NCBI RefSeq assembly: GCF_026898115.1
Contig: NZ_CP114036.1
Location: forward strand, 3,348,001 to 3,412,000
Length of the DNA stretch: 64,000 bases
Direction of reading: 5' to 3'
DNA from: Streptomyces sp. S465
Lineage (GTDB): Bacteria; Actinomycetota; Actinomycetes; Streptomycetales; Streptomycetaceae
Both the position numbers and the translations under genes were made by a program. The notes beneath the pieces were generated by a model that saw only the letters and a list, made by a program, of their open reading frames with translations, was not told the DNA's origin and did no database searches. Below are positions 1 to 13,200 of the stretch, piece by piece; the stretch's first letter is position 1, and each line of letters opens with the position of its first letter.

Positions 1-780
1 GCGAGTCCGCGAAACGGTCCTCGGCCAGCCACGTCTGCACCAGAGCGAGAGCACCGACAGCGGCCTCGTGCGCCACGGCGACCGGCGAGGAGACCTCCCC
101 CGACACCGCCTGCGGCGCCAGCGAGACCACGACATGGTCCGGAGCCACAGCACCGGACTCGACCGCCCCGGCCAGCCCGGCCAGATCCGCGTAGAGGTCC
201 GCCTCGACACCGAGGCCAGGGACCACCGCGCCCACCACGGCCACACGCCCCCCGGAGGACGTGCCGGACGGAGCCGGCACCGGAACCCACTCCACCCGGA
301 ACAAGGCGTCCGCCGCGCCGCCACCAGCCTGACCGGCACCCAACTGCTCCGGAGACACCGCACGCAGCGCGAGCCGCTCCACCGATGCCACCGGCGCACC
401 CGTCACATCAGCCAGCTGAAGCGCCACCGTGCCGTTCCCGGCCGACGACAGCCGGACCCGCACACTGTCCGCACCCACCGAATGGACCCGCACACCGCTC
501 CAGGCGAAGGGCAGACCACCCTGAGTCGGCTGCTCGGTCAATCCACCGAGCCCAATGGTGTGCAGGACGGCGTCCAGCAGCGCAGGATGCAACCCGAACA
601 GATCGGCACCGGGCTCCGCACCCTCGGGAAGCGCGACCTCCGCGTACACCTCGCCATCGGCCCGCCAGGCCGCCCGCACCCCCTGGAAGACCGGACCGTA
701 GCCGAAGCCCGCCTCGGCCAGACCCTCATACAGCCCATCGGTCCCGATCCGCTCGGCGCCCGCCGGCGGCCACGCGCTCA
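1..780. repeat. Long direct repeat R1, copy in e1 (partner 10930-11709)
   Basis: Aligned without gaps to 10930-11709 at a fixed offset of 10929 bases, with about 95% identity by eye in the parts compared. It covers the end of the DH and the start of the KR. Similarity continues at a lower level to about 1200. The repeat may extend beyond the window edge. Confidence 0.9.
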
Positions 781-3700
781 GCTCGAACGTCGGTGCCGGC
801 GCCGACGCGCTCTCCGCGAGCACACCGGTGGCGTGCCGCAGCCACGGCTCGTCGTCACCGGCCTCGTCGGGGCTCGAGTGGAGGGCGAGGGTGCGGCGGC
901 CGGTGTCGTCCGGGGCCCCCACGGCGATCTGCAACCGCACCCCGCCCCGCTCGGGCAGGATCAGCGGCGCCTCCAGCGTGAGCTCCTCCACCAGATCGCA
1001 ACCGGCCTGCTCACCGGCGCGCACCGCCAGCTCCACGAACGCGGTGCCGGGCAGCAGCACCGAGCCCATGATGGCGTGATCGGCGAGCCACGGGTGGGTC
1101 TCCAGCGACAGCCGCCCGGTGAACAGGAAGCCCTCGGCGTCGGCCAGGGACACGGCGGTGCCCAGCAGCGGATGGTCGGCGGAGCCGAGGCCGAAGGAGG
1201 AGACATCGCCGTAGGCGGTGCCCGCGTCCAGCCAGTAGTGCTCGCGCTGGAAGGCGTAGGTGGGCAGTTCGACGCGCTCGGCGCCGGTGCCCGCGTAGTA
1301 CGCCTCCCAGTCGGGGGCGGTGCCCCGGGTGTGCAGGGTGGCCAGGGCGGTGGTCAGGGTCTCGGCCTCGGGGCGGCCGGACCGCAGCACGGGGACGAAC
1401 GCCACCTGGTCGGCCTCGCCCGCCAGGCACTCCTGGCCGAGCGCGGACAGCACACCGTCCGGGCCGAGTTCGAGGTAGGTGGTGACGCCGTGCGCCTCCA
1501 TGGCCCGGACGCCGTCGAGGAAACGGACGGCCTCGCGGACGTGGCGGACCCAGAATCCGGCATCCGCGATCTCGGCGGCGGGGGCGATGCCACCGGTGAG
1601 GTTGGAGACGACCGGGATCTTCGGCGCCTGGTACGTCAGGCTCTCCGCGACCTTGCGGAACGCCTCCAGCATCGGCTCCATCAACGGCGAGTGGAACGCG
1701 TGGCTGACGGTGAGCCGCTTGGTCTTACGCCCCTGCGCCTCGAAGCCCGCCGCGATCTCCACCGCCGCGTCCTCGTCACCCGCGATGACCACCGACGTCG
1801 GCCCGTTGAGCGCGGCGATGGACACGCCCTCGGTGAGCAGCGGCGCCACCTCGTCCTCGGACGCCTGGACGGCGATCATCGCACCGCCGCCCGGCAGCCG
1901 CTGCATCAGCCGGCCGCGGGCCGCCACCAGCAAAGAGGCGTCCTCGAGCGAGAGCACGCCCGCGACATGGGCGGCGGCGATCTCGCCGATCGAGTGGCCG
2001 GAGACCACATCCGGCTTCAGGCCCCAGGACTCGACGAGGCGGAACAGCGCCACCTCGACGGCGAACAGCGCGGGCTGGGTGAACCCCGTCCGGTCCAGCG
2101 CCTCGGCGTCGTCGCCGAACATGACCTCGCGCAGCGGCCGTTCCAGACGCGGGTCGAGCGCGGCACACACCGCGTCCAGCGCCTCGGCGAACACCGGGTA
2201 CGTCTCGTACAGCTCACGCCCCATGCCCAGGCGCTGACTGCCCTGGCCGGTGAAGAGGAAGGCGAGCTTGCCGCGCGTCTCCACGCCCTGGACCACTCCG
2301 GCGCCGGGCTCACCGGAGGCGAGCGCGGCGAGCCGGTCGAGGAAGGTGGCGCGGTCCCCGGCGATGACGGCCGCCCGGTTCTCCAGGGCGGCGCGGGTGG
2401 TGGCCAGGGAGCGGCCGACGGACACCGGGTCCAGTTCGGGGCGCTCGGCCACATAGCTGTGGAGCCGGGCGGCCTGGGCGCGCAGGGCGTCCTCGCCCCT
2501 GCCGGACACCACCCAGGGCAGCAGCGGAAGGGTACGGGGCTCCGCCGCCGCCTCGGTCCCGGAACCGGCCTCGGGGACCTCGTCGCCGTCGGTCTCCTCC
2601 GCCACCGGGGCCTGTTCGATGATCAGGTGGGCGTTGGTGCCACTGATGCCGAACGAGGACACCGCGGCCCGGCGCGGACGGCCGGTCTCCGGCCACGGGC
2701 GGCCCTCGGTCAGCAGCGAAACCGCCCCGGCCGACCAGTCGATGTGCGGCGAGGGCTCGTCGATGTGCAGGGACTTGGGCACATAGCCGTGCTCGATGGC
2801 CTTGACCATCTTGATGATCCCGGCGACACCGGCGGCGGCCTGGGTGTGGCCGATGTTGGACTTGATGGAGCCCAGCAGCAGCGGCCGCTCCTCGCTCTTC
2901 TCCTTGCCGTACGTGGCCAGCAGCGCCTGCGCCTCGATCGGGTCGCCCAGCGTCGTCCCCGTACCGTGCGCCTCGACCACGTCGACCTGGTCGGCCGTCA
3001 GCCGGGCACTGGCGAGCGCCTGGCGGATGACCCGCTGCTGGGAGGGGCCGTTGGGCGCCGTCAGACCGTTGGACGCACCGTCCTGGTTGATGGCCGAGCC
3101 GCGGACGACGGCGAGCACCCGGTGGCCGTTCTTCCTCGCGTCCGACAGCCGCTCGACGAGCAGCATGCCCGCGCCCTCGCCCCAGCCGGTGCCGTCGGCG
3201 GCCGCCGCGAAGGACTTGCAGCGGCCGTCGAAGGACAGCCCGCGCTGGCGGCTGAACTCGGTGAAGGTGCCGGGCGTCGGCATCACGGTGACACCGCCCG
3301 CGAGCGCCAGCGAGCACTCGCCGTTGCGCAGCGCCTGCATGGCCAGGTGCAGGGTCACCAGCGACGAGGAGCACGCGGTGTCGACGGTGAGCGCGGGGCC
3401 CTCCAGGCCGAAGGTGTACGCCACCCGGCCGGAGGCGACACTGCTGGAGGCGCCGGTGCCGAGGTAGCCCTCGACACCGGGCGGCACGGCGCGCAGCCGC
3501 GCGGCGTAGTCGTGGTACATGACGCCCGCGAAGACACCGGTACGGGTGCCGCGCACCGAGGTGGCGTCGATGCCCGCCCGCTCGAACGCCTCCCACGTGA
3601 TCTCCAGCAGCAGCCGCTGCTGGGGGTCCATCGCGAGGGCTTCGCGCGGATTGATGCCGAAGAAGGCCGGGTCGAAGTAGTTGGCGTCGTGGAGGAAACC

Positions 3701-3888
3701 GCCCTCCCGGACATAGCTGGTGCCCGCGCCGTCCGGGTTGTCGTCGAAAAGCCGCCCGGTGTCCCAGCCGCGGTCGGTGGGGAACTCGGAAATGCCGTCC
3801 CCGCCCTCGGACACCAGCTGCCACAGGTCCTCGGGCGAGCTGACCCCGCCCGGGTAGCGGCAGCTCATGCCGACGATCGCGATGGGCT
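1..3888 (-). other. Module e1 (partial): KS-AT(malonyl)-DH-KR...
   Basis: KS from about 3885 ([20 protein letters not shown]), AT from about 2268 ([19 protein letters not shown]), DH from about 1175 ([27 protein letters not shown]), then the structural half of a KR from about 300, cut at base 1 in the EDRFADS segment. The architecture up to this point predicts a third conjugated double bond if the missing KR is active. DNA 1-780 is nearly the same as 10930-11709 in d3. Confidence 0.88.
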
Positions 3889-3985
3889 CCTGGTCCTCCG
3901 ACTCCACCTCTTGCAGGCGGCGCCGGGTCTCGTGCAGGTCGGCGGTCACCCGCTTGAGAAAGTAACGGAGCTTTTCCTCATTCAT
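1..3985 (-). CDS. Gene E: modular type I polyketide synthase, 5' part (module e1; 3' end outside window)
   Basis: First 1328 codons of a modular PKS that continues past base 1. I chose the ATG at 3985 because it is preceded by AGGAAA at 7 nt and because the protein then begins with [17 protein letters not shown], a typical N-terminal docking coiled coil placed directly before the KS. Domains in order: docking (residues 1-30), KS (from about 34; [16 protein letters not shown] and KSNIGH all visible), malonyl-type AT (from about 573; GHSIGE and SHAFH), DH (from about 937; [10 protein letters not shown] and [10 protein letters not shown]), then the start of the KR structural half, cut off at the window edge. 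It receives the chain from gene D, 60 bp upstream and co-directional. The region after the AT is nearly identical to module d3. The KR active site and the remaining modules lie outside, so the final oxidation state cannot be read here. Confidence 0.96.
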   Translation of the reverse strand, partial: MNEEKLRYFLKRVTADLHETRRRLQEVESEDQEPIAIVGMSCRYPGGVSSPEDLWQLVSEGGDGISEFPTDRGWDTGRLFDDNPDGAGTSYVREGGFLHDANYFDPAFFGINPREALAMDPQQRLLLEITWEAFERAGIDATSVRGTRTGVFAGVMYHDYAARLRAVPPGVEGYLGTGASSSVASGRVAYTFGLEGPALTVDTACSSSLVTLHLAMQALRNGECSLALAGGVTVMPTPGTFTEFSRQRGLSFDGRCKSFAAAADGTGWGEGAGMLLVERLSDARKNGHRVLAVVRGSAINQDGASNGLTAPNGPSQQRVIRQALASARLTADQVDVVEAHGTGTTLGDPIEAQALLATYGKEKSEERPLLLGSIKSNIGHTQAAAGVAGIIKMVKAIEHGYVPKSLHIDEPSPHIDWSAGAVSLLTEGRPWPETGRPRRAAVSSFGISGTNAHLIIEQAPVAEETDGDEVPEAGSGTEAAAEPRTLPLLPWVVSGRGEDALRAQAARLHSYVAERPELDPVSVGRSLATTRAALENRAAVIAGDRATFLDRLAALASGEPGAGVVQGVETRGKLAFLFTGQGSQRLGMGRELYETYPVFAEALDAVCAALDPRLERPLREVMFGDDAEALDRTGFTQPALFAVEVALFRLVESWGLKPDVVSGHSIGEIAAAHVAGVLSLEDASLLVAARGRLMQRLPGGGAMIAVQASEDEVAPLLTEGVSIAALNGPTSVVIAGDEDAAVEIAAGFEAQGRKTKRLTVSHAFHSPLMEPMLEAFRKVAESLTYQAPKIPVVSNLTGGIAPAAEIADAGFWVRHVREAVRFLDGVRAMEAHGVTTYLELGPDGVLSALGQECLAGEADQVAFVPVLRSGRPEAETLTTALATLHTRGTAPDWEAYYAGTGAERVELPTYAFQREHYWLDAGTAYGDVSSFGLGSADHPLLGTAVSLADAEGFLFTGRLSLETHPWLADHAIMGSVLLPGTAFVELAVRAGEQAGCDLVEELTLEAPLILPERGGVRLQIAVGAPDDTGRRTLALHSSPDEAGDDEPWLRHATGVLAESASAPAPTFELSAWPPAGAERIGTDGLYEGLAEAGFGYGPVFQGVRAAWRADGEVYAEVALPEGAEPGADLFGLHPALLDAVLHTIGLGGLTEQPTQGGLPFAWSGVRVHSVGADSVRVRLSSAGNGTVALQLADVTGAPVASVERLALRAVSPEQLGAGQAGGGAADALFRVEWVPVPAPSGTSSGGRVAVVGAVVPGLGVEADLYADLAGLAGAVESGAVAPDHVVVSLAPQAVSGEVSSPVAVAHEAAVGALALVQTWLAEDRFADS

Positions 3986-4290
3986 GCGTGCGTTTCCTTA
4001 AGACGAACCCGGAAGGCGGGTCACTTCACGTCGGCCACGGTCACTTCAGGAGATTCCGAATTCCTTGCCGATGAAGTCGAAGAGGTCGTCGTCCGTGGCG
4101 GACTCGATCTCCTCGACGACCTCGGCGCCGTCTTCCGGTCCTCGGTTGTCGTTCCATTGCGCGAGCAGCGCCTGCAACCGCGCGGTGATCCTGCTCCGGC
4201 CATCGTCGTCCGGGGCGGCTCCGGCCAGGGACTTCTCCAGCCCGTCGAGCTCCGCGAGCAGCGCGGAGACCGCCGTCGCGTCGTCCGGCA
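3890..4290 (-). other. Docking junction gene D to gene E
   Basis: C-terminal docking region of D ([19 protein letters not shown], then [12 protein letters not shown] and the tail [14 protein letters not shown]), a 60-bp gap, and the N-terminal coiled coil of E ([19 protein letters not shown]). It supports transfer from d4 to e1. The gap carries the RBS of E and a short 8-bp direct repeat, but no obvious terminator or promoter. Confidence 0.8.
3993..3998 (-). promoter_or_regulatory. Ribosome binding site of gene E
   Basis: AGGAAA on the minus strand, 7 nt before the ATG at 3985. Acceptable strength and spacing. Confidence 0.65.
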
Positions 4291-7200
4291 GGATCTCGCC
4301 CCGCAGGTACTCGACCAGCGCGCCCGGCGTCGGGTAGTCGAAGACCAGCGTTGCCGGCAGCCGGACTCCGGTGGCCGCGTTCAGCCGGTTGCGCAGCTCC
4401 AGCGCGGTGAGCGAGTCGAAGCCGACCTCGCTGAACGAGCGGGCCGGGTCGACCGTCTCCGGGCCCGGGTAGCCGAGGACCACCGCCACCTGGGTGCACA
4501 CCAGCTCCAGCAGCGCCTCCTCCCGCTCGGGCTCGGAGAGCCCGGCGAGCCGCTCCCGCAGCGCCTCGGCACCGGCCGCGGCGGCCGCCGCGGACTCCGC
4601 CGCGCGCCGCGCCGGGGCCCGCACCAGTCCGCGGAAGAGCGCCGGGAGCATGCCGCTGCCCGCCTGCGCCCTCAGCGCCACCATGTCCAGCGGCAGCGGC
4701 ACCAGCAGCGCCTCGTCCGAGCCCCGCGCGGCGTCGAACAGCTCCAGGCCGCTCTCCGGGGTGAGCGCCCCGACGCCGCCGCGCTGGATCCGGGCGATCT
4801 CGGTCTCGTCCAGCTCACCGGCCATACCACCGCCCACCGACCACAGGCCCCAGGCGAGGGAGGTGGCGGGCAGTCCTTCGGCCCGGCGGCGCTGGGCGAG
4901 GGCGTCCAGGAACGCGTTGGCCGCCGCGTAGTTGCCCTGGCCCGCGCCGCCGAACACACCGGCGGCCGAGGAGAACAGGACGAACGCCGACAGGTCCTTC
5001 TCCCGGGTCAGCTCGTGCAGGTTCCACGCGGCGTCCGCCTTCGGGCGGAGCACGGTGGCCATGCGTTCGGGCGTCAGCGAGCCGATCACCCCGTCGTCCA
5101 GCACACCGGCGGTGTGCACCACGGCGGTCAGCGGGTGCTCGGCGGGGAGGTCGGCGAGGACGGCGGCGAGCGCGTCCCGGTCCGCCACATCGCAGGCCGC
5201 CCACCGTGCCTCGGCGCCCGACTCGGCCAGTTCGGCGGTGAGTTCGGCGGCGCCGGGGGCCCGCTCGCCACGGCGGCCGACCAGCAGCAGCCGCCGTACG
5301 CCGTACTCGGCCACCAGATGGCGGGCGAACAGCCCGCCCAGGGTGCCGGTGGCGCCGGTGATCAGGACGGTGCCGTCGGGATCGAACGCGGGAGCCTCCC
5401 GCTCGGCGGCCACGGCGGCCCGCGCCAGCCTCGGCGCCCGGACGACACCGTCGCGCACGGCGACCTGCGGTTCGCCCGTGGCCAGGGCGGCGGCCACGGT
5501 CTCCCGCGGCTCACCCCGGCCATCGGTGTCCACCAGGACGATCCGGTCCGGGTTCTCCGCCTGGGCGGAGCGCACCAGGCCCCAGACGGCGGCGTGTGCC
5601 GGGTCGGTCGCCGGCTCGTCCGCGGTGGCGGCCACCGCGCCGGAGGTGAGCACGACCAGGCGCGCGTCCGTGAAGTGCTCATCGGCCAGCCAGGTCTGGA
5701 TCAGGTCCAGTGCCTGGGCGGTGGCCCGGTGCGCCGCGTCGGCCACGTTCGCGTCGCCGTCCCCGCCCGCGGGTGGTGCCGCGTCCGGCAAGGAGACGAC
5801 CACGTACTCCGGGGCCGCCGTGCCGGCGGCCGTCGCGGCGGCCAGCGCGGCCAGATCCGGGTGGGCGGTGAGGCCCAGGGCGTCGGCGCCCAGGACCGCC
5901 CAGCGGTCGGGCGACACCTCGCCGGACGACGCCGGGACGGGCACCCAGTCCAGCCGGAAGAGGGAGTCGGACGCGCCGCCCGAGCGGGCCGCGCCGAGCT
6001 GCTCCGGGGAGACCGTACGCAGCACAAGGCCCTCGACCGACGCCACCGGGGCGCCCGCCACATCGGCGAGCTCCAGCGACACCGTGCCCGTGGCCGCGCC
6101 GACGAGCCGCACCCGCAGCGCGGCGGCGCCGACGGCGTGCAGCGACACCCCGGTCCAGGAGAACGGCAACCGGCCCTGGCCGTCGCCCGGTTCGTCCGTC
6201 CGGAGCCCCAGCGCGTGCAGCGCGGCGTCCAGCAGTGCGGGGTGCAGGCCGAACGCGGCGGCGTCGGACGTCCAGTCCTCCGGCAGCCGCACCTCGGCGA
6301 ACACCTCGTCCTCGCGCCGCCAGGCGGCGGTCAGCCCCTGGAACCCCGGCCCGTAGTCGAAGCCCGCCTCGGCCAGGCCGTCGTAGAGCCCGTCGATCTC
6401 GATCTTCTCGGCGTCGGCGGGCGGCCAGGCGACCAGGTCGAACGACGGCGCCGCGCCGTCCGACGCCGTCAGCGCGCCGGTGGCGTGCCGCAGCCACGGC
6501 TCGTCGGCCGGGGCGCCCTCGGTCCGCGAGTGCAGGGTCAGCGCCCGGCGCCCGGTGTCATCGGGCGCGGCGAGCGACAGCCGCAGCTGAACGGCGCCCT
6601 GGTCGGGCACGATCAGCGGCGCCTCCAGCGTCAGCTCCTCCAGCCGGTCGCAGCCCACGTGGTCCCCGGCGCGCAGCGCCAGCTCCAGGAACGCGGTGCC
6701 CGGCAGCAGCACCGTGCCCATCACGGCGTGGTCGGCCAGCCAGGGCTGGTTCTGCACGGAGAGCCGTCCGGTGAAGGCGATGCCGTCCGAGTCGGGCAGC
6801 TCCACGGCGGCGCCCAGCAGCGGATGGTCCGCCGCGTGCAGGCCGATCGCGGCGGCGTCACCGCCGGCCGGTCCGGGCTTCAGCCAGAAGGAGCGGCGCT
6901 GGAAGGCGTACGTCGGCAGCTCGACCCGCCGGGCGCCGTACGGGGCGTACAGCGCCGCGAAGTCCACGGCGGCGCCCCGGACCTGGGCGGTGCCGACCGC
7001 GGTGAGCAGCGTCTCGGCCTCGGCGCGGTCCTTGCGCAGCGCGGCGGCGTAGGAGCCGCCGCTCTCGGTGGCGCATTCCTGCGCCATCGCGGTGAGCACC
7101 CCGTCCGGGCCCAGTTCGACATAGGCGGTGACGCCCTCGGCTTCCAGGGTGCGCACACCGTCGAGGAAGCGGACCGCCTCGCGGGCGTGGCGCACCCAGA

Positions 7201-10200
7201 AGTCCGGGCTGGTGATCTCTTCGGCCGAGACCACGGCTCCGGTCAGGTTGGACACGATGGGAATGCGCGGGGCCTGGTACGTCAGCTCCCGCGCCACCTC
7301 GCGGAAGGCGTCGAGCATGCCGTCCATGTGGGGCGAGTGGAAGGCGTGGCTGACGGTGAGCCGCTTGGTCTTGCGGCCCTCCGCCTCGAAGGAGGCCGCG
7401 ATCTCCAGCGCCGCGTCCTCGTCGCCCGCGACCACGACCGAGGTGGGGCCGTTGACGGCCGCGATGCTCACCCGCTTGCCCAGCTGCGGGGCCACCTCCT
7501 CCTCGGACGCCTGGACGGCGATCATCGCGCCCCCCGTGGGCAGCGCCTGCATCAGCCGGCCGCGCGCGGCCACCAACCGGCACGCGTCCGCGAGCGACAG
7601 CACATCCGCCACATGCGCGGCGGCCAGCTCACCGATGGAGTGGCCGGACAGGAAGTCGGGCCGCAGACCCCACGCCTCGGCCAGCCGGAACAGCGCCACC
7701 TCGACCGCGAACAGCGCGGGCTGGGTGAAGCCCGTCCGGTCCAGCGCCTCGGCGTCGTCGCCGAACAGCACCGTCTTCAACGGCCGTTCCAGATGCGCGT
7801 CCAGCGCATCGCAGACCGCGTCGAGAGCCTCCGCGAACACCGGGTACGTGTCGTACAGCTCCCGGCCCATCCCGAGCCGCTGGCTGCCCTGCCCCGTGAA
7901 CAGGAACGCCAGTTTGCCGCCCTCGCCCACCGTGCCGTCGACCAGCCCGGTGGCGGTGCGGCCCTCGGCGAGGGCGTCCAGACCGGCCAGGAAGGCGTCC
8001 CGGTCACCGGCCACCAGCGCGGCCCGGTGCTCGAAGGACGACCGGGCGGTGGCCAGGGAGTGGCCGATGTCGACCAGCGACAGCTCGGGGTGGGCGGCCA
8101 CGTGGGCCCGCAGCCGGGCGCCCTGGGCGCGCAGCGCCTCCGGGGACCTGCCGGACAGCACCCACGGCAGCGCGGGCGGCTCGACGGCCGGGGCCACGGA
8201 CTCCCGCACCGGTTCGGCCTCGGACGCCTGCTCGATGATGGCGTGCGCGTTGGTGCCACTGATACCGAACGAGGACACCGCGGCACGCCGCGGCCGGCCC
8301 GTCTCGGGCCACTCCACCTGCTCCGTCAGCAACGACACCGCACCCGCCGACCAGTCCACATGCGGCGACGGCTCGTCCACGTGCAACGTCCGGGGCAGCA
8401 CACCATGCTCGATGGCCTTGACCATCTTGATGATCCCCGCCACACCGGCCGCCGCCTGCGTGTGACCGAAGTTCGACTTCACCGACCCCAGCCACAGCGG
8501 CGCCTCATCGGTGTGCTCCTGACCATAGGTGGCCAGCAACGCCTGCGCCTCGATCGGGTCACCCAGCGTCGTCCCCGTGCCATGCGCCTCGACGACGTCC
8601 ACCTCGGCGGCGGACAACCGGGCATTGGCCAGCGCCTGCCGGATCACCCGCTGCTGCGAGGGACCGTTGGGAGCGGTGAGGCCGTTGCTGGCGCCGTCCT
8701 GGTTGATCGCACTGCCGCGCACGACCGCCAGCACCGGATGCCCGTTCTTCCGGGCGTCCGACAGCCGCTCCACCAGCAGCATGCCCACACCCTCGCCCCA
8801 GGCCGTACCGTCGGCCGCCGCCGCGAACGGCTTGCAGCGGCCATCGGTCGACAACCCGCGCTGCTTGCTGAAAGCCACGAAGGTGACAGGGGTGGCCATC
8901 ACGGTCACACCACCGGCCAGCGCCAGCGAGCACTCACCGCTGCGCAGCGCCTGCACCGCCATGTGCAGGGCCACCAGCGACGACGAACACGCCGTGTCCA
9001 CCGTCACCGCCGGACCCTCCAGCCCGAAGGTGTACGACACCCGGCCCGACGCCACACTGCCCGAGCTGGCCGTGCCCACATAGCCCTCAAGACCATCGGG
9101 CGCACGGTGCAGCAGCGTGCCGTAGTCGTTGTACATCACGCCGGTGTACACACCGGTCCGGCTGCCGCGCAGTGCGTTCGGGTCGATGCCCGCGCGCTCG
9201 AACGCCTCCCACGAGGTCTCCAGCAGCAACCGCTGCTGCGGGTCCATGGCGAGGGCCTCACGCGGCGAGATGCCGAAGAACACCGGGTCGAAGTGATCGG
9301 CGTCGTGCAGGAAACCACCGTTACGGGCGTAACTGGTGCCCCGCTTGTCCGGGTCGTCGTCATAGAGCGACTCGATGTCCCAGCCACGGTCCGTCGGCAT
9401 ATCGGTGATCGCGTCAGTCCCGTCGGCCACCAGCTTCCACAGCTCCTCGGGCGAGCTGACCCCGCCCGGGAACCGGCAGCTCATCGCCACAATGGCGATC
9501 GGCTCATCAGCGCCCGCCGTCGCCGCGACCACGGGAGCGCCCACATCCGACTGGCTGCCCTCGGCCTCGGCCCGCAGATACGCGGCAAGAGCGACCGGGT
9601 TCGGATAGTCGAAGATCAACGTCGCCGGAAGCCGGACCCCGCTGACCGCCGTCAGACGGTTGCGCAACTCCACCGCGGTCAGCGAGTCGAAACCGATTTC
9701 GCTGAACGCACGCCGTGGCTCCACCGCCTCCGGCCCGGCATAGCCGAGCACCTCCGCCACCTGGGCGCGCACCACATCCAGCACGATCGTCTCGGCCTCG
9801 GCGTCCGGAACCCCGGCCAACTGCCGGGCCAGCGCACCGGACCGTGCCGCCGCGGCCGCCTGAGCCGCCCGACGCGGCGGAACACGCACCAGACCACGGA
9901 ACAGCGGCGGCAGCATCCCCGCACCCGCCTGCACCCGAAGCGCGGCCATGTCCAGCGGCATCGGCACCAGCAGCGCCTCGTCCGAGCCCTGCGCGGCATC
10001 GAACAGCTCCAGGCCCACGTCGGCCGTAATGGCGGCCACACCATCGCGTCGCAAGCGTGCGAGCTCCGCCTCGTCCAGCTCCCCGGTCATGGCGCTGGCC
10101 TCCGCCCACAGCCCCCAGGCGAGGGAGGTGGCCGGAAGTCCGGCGGAGCGGCGATGCGCGGCGAGGGCGTCCAGGAAGGCATTGCCCGCCGCGTAGTTGC

Positions 10201-13200
10201 CCTGCCCCGCGCCGCCGAGCACACCGGCCGCCGAGGAGAACAGCACGAACGCCGACAGATCCAGGTCCCGGGTCAGCTCGTGCAGGTTCCACGCCGCGTC
10301 CACCTTCGGACGCAGCACCCGCTCCACCCGCTCCGGCGTCAGCGACCCGATCACACCGTCGTCCAGCACACCGGCGGTGTGCACGACGCCGGTCAGCGGA
10401 TGCTCCGCCGTCATTGCCGCCAGCACCTCGGCCAGCGCGTCGCGGTCCGCCACATCGCAGGCCGCCCAGCGCACCTCCGCGCCCGACTCGGCCAGCTCGG
10501 CGCTCAGTTCGGCAGCTCCGGGAGCCTGGTCACCACGGCGGCTGACCAGCAGCAGCCGACGCACACCCCGCTCGGTCACCAGATGGCGCGCGAAAAGATT
10601 GCCCAACATGCCACCGGCACCAGTGATCAGCACCGTGCCGTCCGAACCGAAGGCGAAGGGCTCCCGGTCAGTGGCGGGGGCGGTGGTGCGGGCCAGGCGC
10701 GGAGTCTTGACCGCACCCTGGCGCACGGCGAGTTCCTGCTCGCCCGATTCCAGGGCGGCCAGGAGAGCAGTGGCCGAATCCGGGTGACCGTCGAGGTCCA
10801 CCAGAACGATACGCCCGGGATTCTCCGACTGCGCCGAGCGGATCAGACCGGTCGCGGTGGCCTGCGCGGGCTCCGTCACCACGTCCTCAGCGGCCGTAGC
10901 CACCGCACCCTGAGTGAGAACAACCAGCCGCGAGTCCGCGAAACGGTCCTCGCCCAGCCACGTCTGCAACAGATCGAGAGCACCGACAGCGGCCTCGTGC
11001 GCCACGACGACCGGCGAGGAGACCTCCCCCGACACCGCCTGCGGCGCCAAAGAGACCACGACATGCTCCGGAGCCACAGCACCGGACTCGACCGCCCCCG
11101 CCAGCCCAGCCAGATCCGCAAAGAGGTCCGCCTCGACACCGAGGCCAGGGACCTCCGCACCCACCACGGCCACACGCCCACCGGAGGACGTGCCGGACGG
11201 AGCCGGCACCGGAACCCACTCCACCCGGAACAAGGCGTCCGCCGCGCCACCACCAGCATGACCGGCACCCAACTGCTCCGGAGACACCGCACGCAACGCG
11301 AGCCGCTCCACCGACGCCACCGGCGCACCCGTCACATCAGCCAGCTGAAGCGCCACCGTGCCGTTCCCGGCCGACGACAGCCGGACCCGCACACTGTCCG
11401 CACCCACCGAATAGACCCGCACACCGCTCCAGGCGAAGGGCAGACCACCCCGCTCCAGATCCTCGGTCAGATCACCCAGCCCGATCGTGTGCAGGACAGC
11501 GTCCAGCAACGCAGGATGCAGCCCGAACACATCGGCACCAGGCTCCACACCCTCAGGAAGCGCGACCTCGGCGTAGATCTCACCCTCGCCCCGCCAGGCC
11601 GCCCGCACCCCCTGGAAGACCGGGCCGTAACCGAAGCCCGCCTCGGCCAGACCCTCATACAGCCCATCGGTCCCGATCCGCTCGGCACCCGCCGGCGGCC
11701 ACGCACTCAGCTCGAACGACGGCACCGACGACGACGCGCCCTCCACGAGCACACCCGTGGCATGCCGCACCCACGGCACCTCCTCACCCGCGTCGTCGGG
11801 ACGCGCGTGCAGGGCAAGGCTTCGGCGGCCGGTGTCGCCCGGGGCCCCCACGACAATCTGGACCCACACCCCGCCCCGCTCGGGCAGGACCAGCGGCGCC
11901 TCCAGCGTGAGCTCCTCCACCAGATCGCAGCCCACCTGCTCACCGGCCCGCACCGCCAGCTCCACGAACGCGGTACCGGGCAGCAGCACCGAGCCCATCA
12001 CCGCATGGTCGGCCAGCCACGGATGCGTCTCCAGCGACAGCCGCCCGGTGAACAGGAAGCCGTCGGAGTCCGGCAGTTCGACAGCCGCGCCCAGCAGCGG
12101 GTGATCAGCGGCGCCCAGACCGGCGGAGGACACATCGCCCACCGAAGCCGGAGCGTCGATCCAGTAACGCTCATGCTGGAACGCGTACGTGGGCAGCTCT
12201 GTACGGCGTGCGCCGGTGCCGTCGAACACCGCCTCCCAGTCCACGGACACACCCCGCGACCACGCCTCACCGACGGAGGCCCAGAAGCGCTTCAGCCCGC
12301 CCTCGTCCCGCCGCAGCGAACCGATCGCGGCCGCCTCGACGCCCGCCTCCTCCACGGTCTCCTGCACGCCCATCGTCAGCACCGGGTGGGCGCTGGACTC
12401 GATGAACACACCGAACCCCTCGTCCAGCAGCCGCCGGACCGTGCCCTCCAGTTCGACCGTGCGCCGCAGATTGGTGAACCAGTACTCGGCGTCCAGCTCC
12501 GGACCCTCGACCCACTCCCCCGTCACCGTCGACAGGAACGGCACCTCGGCGTTCCTCGGCTGTACGGGCGCCAGCAGCTCCAGCAGCTCCTCACGCAACA
12601 GCTCGACCTGCGCGGAGTGCGAGGCGTAGTCCACCGGCACCCGACGCGCCCGCACCTCGTCCGCCTCACACGCGGCGATCAGCTCGTCCAGGGCCTCCGG
12701 CTCACCCGACACCACCACCGACGAGGGGCCGTTGACGGCGGCGACCGAGATCCGCTCCTCGCCCCACGGGGCGATGCGCTCGCGTACCGCCGCCGCCGGC
12801 AGGGCCACCGAGACCATGCCGCCCTTGCCCGCCAGCACCCGGCCGATCACCTGGCTCCGCAACGCCACCACACGCGCCGCGTCCCGCAAGGACAGGATCC
12901 CCGCCACACACGCCGCCGCGATCTCACCCTGCGAATGACCCACCACAGCCGACGGGGCGACCCCGAGCGAACGCCACAGCTCCGCCAGCGACACCATCAC
13001 GGAGAACAGCACCGGCTGGACCACATCCACCCGGTCCAGCGGCGGCGCGCCCTCCGCACCCCGCAGCACATCCACCAACGACCAGTCGGTGAACTCTCCC
13101 AAGGCCGCCGCGCATTCGTGGATACGAGCGGCGAACGCCGGCGCCGTGTCCATCAGCTCCACGGCCATGCCCGCCCACTGGGACCCCTGCCCCGGGAAGA

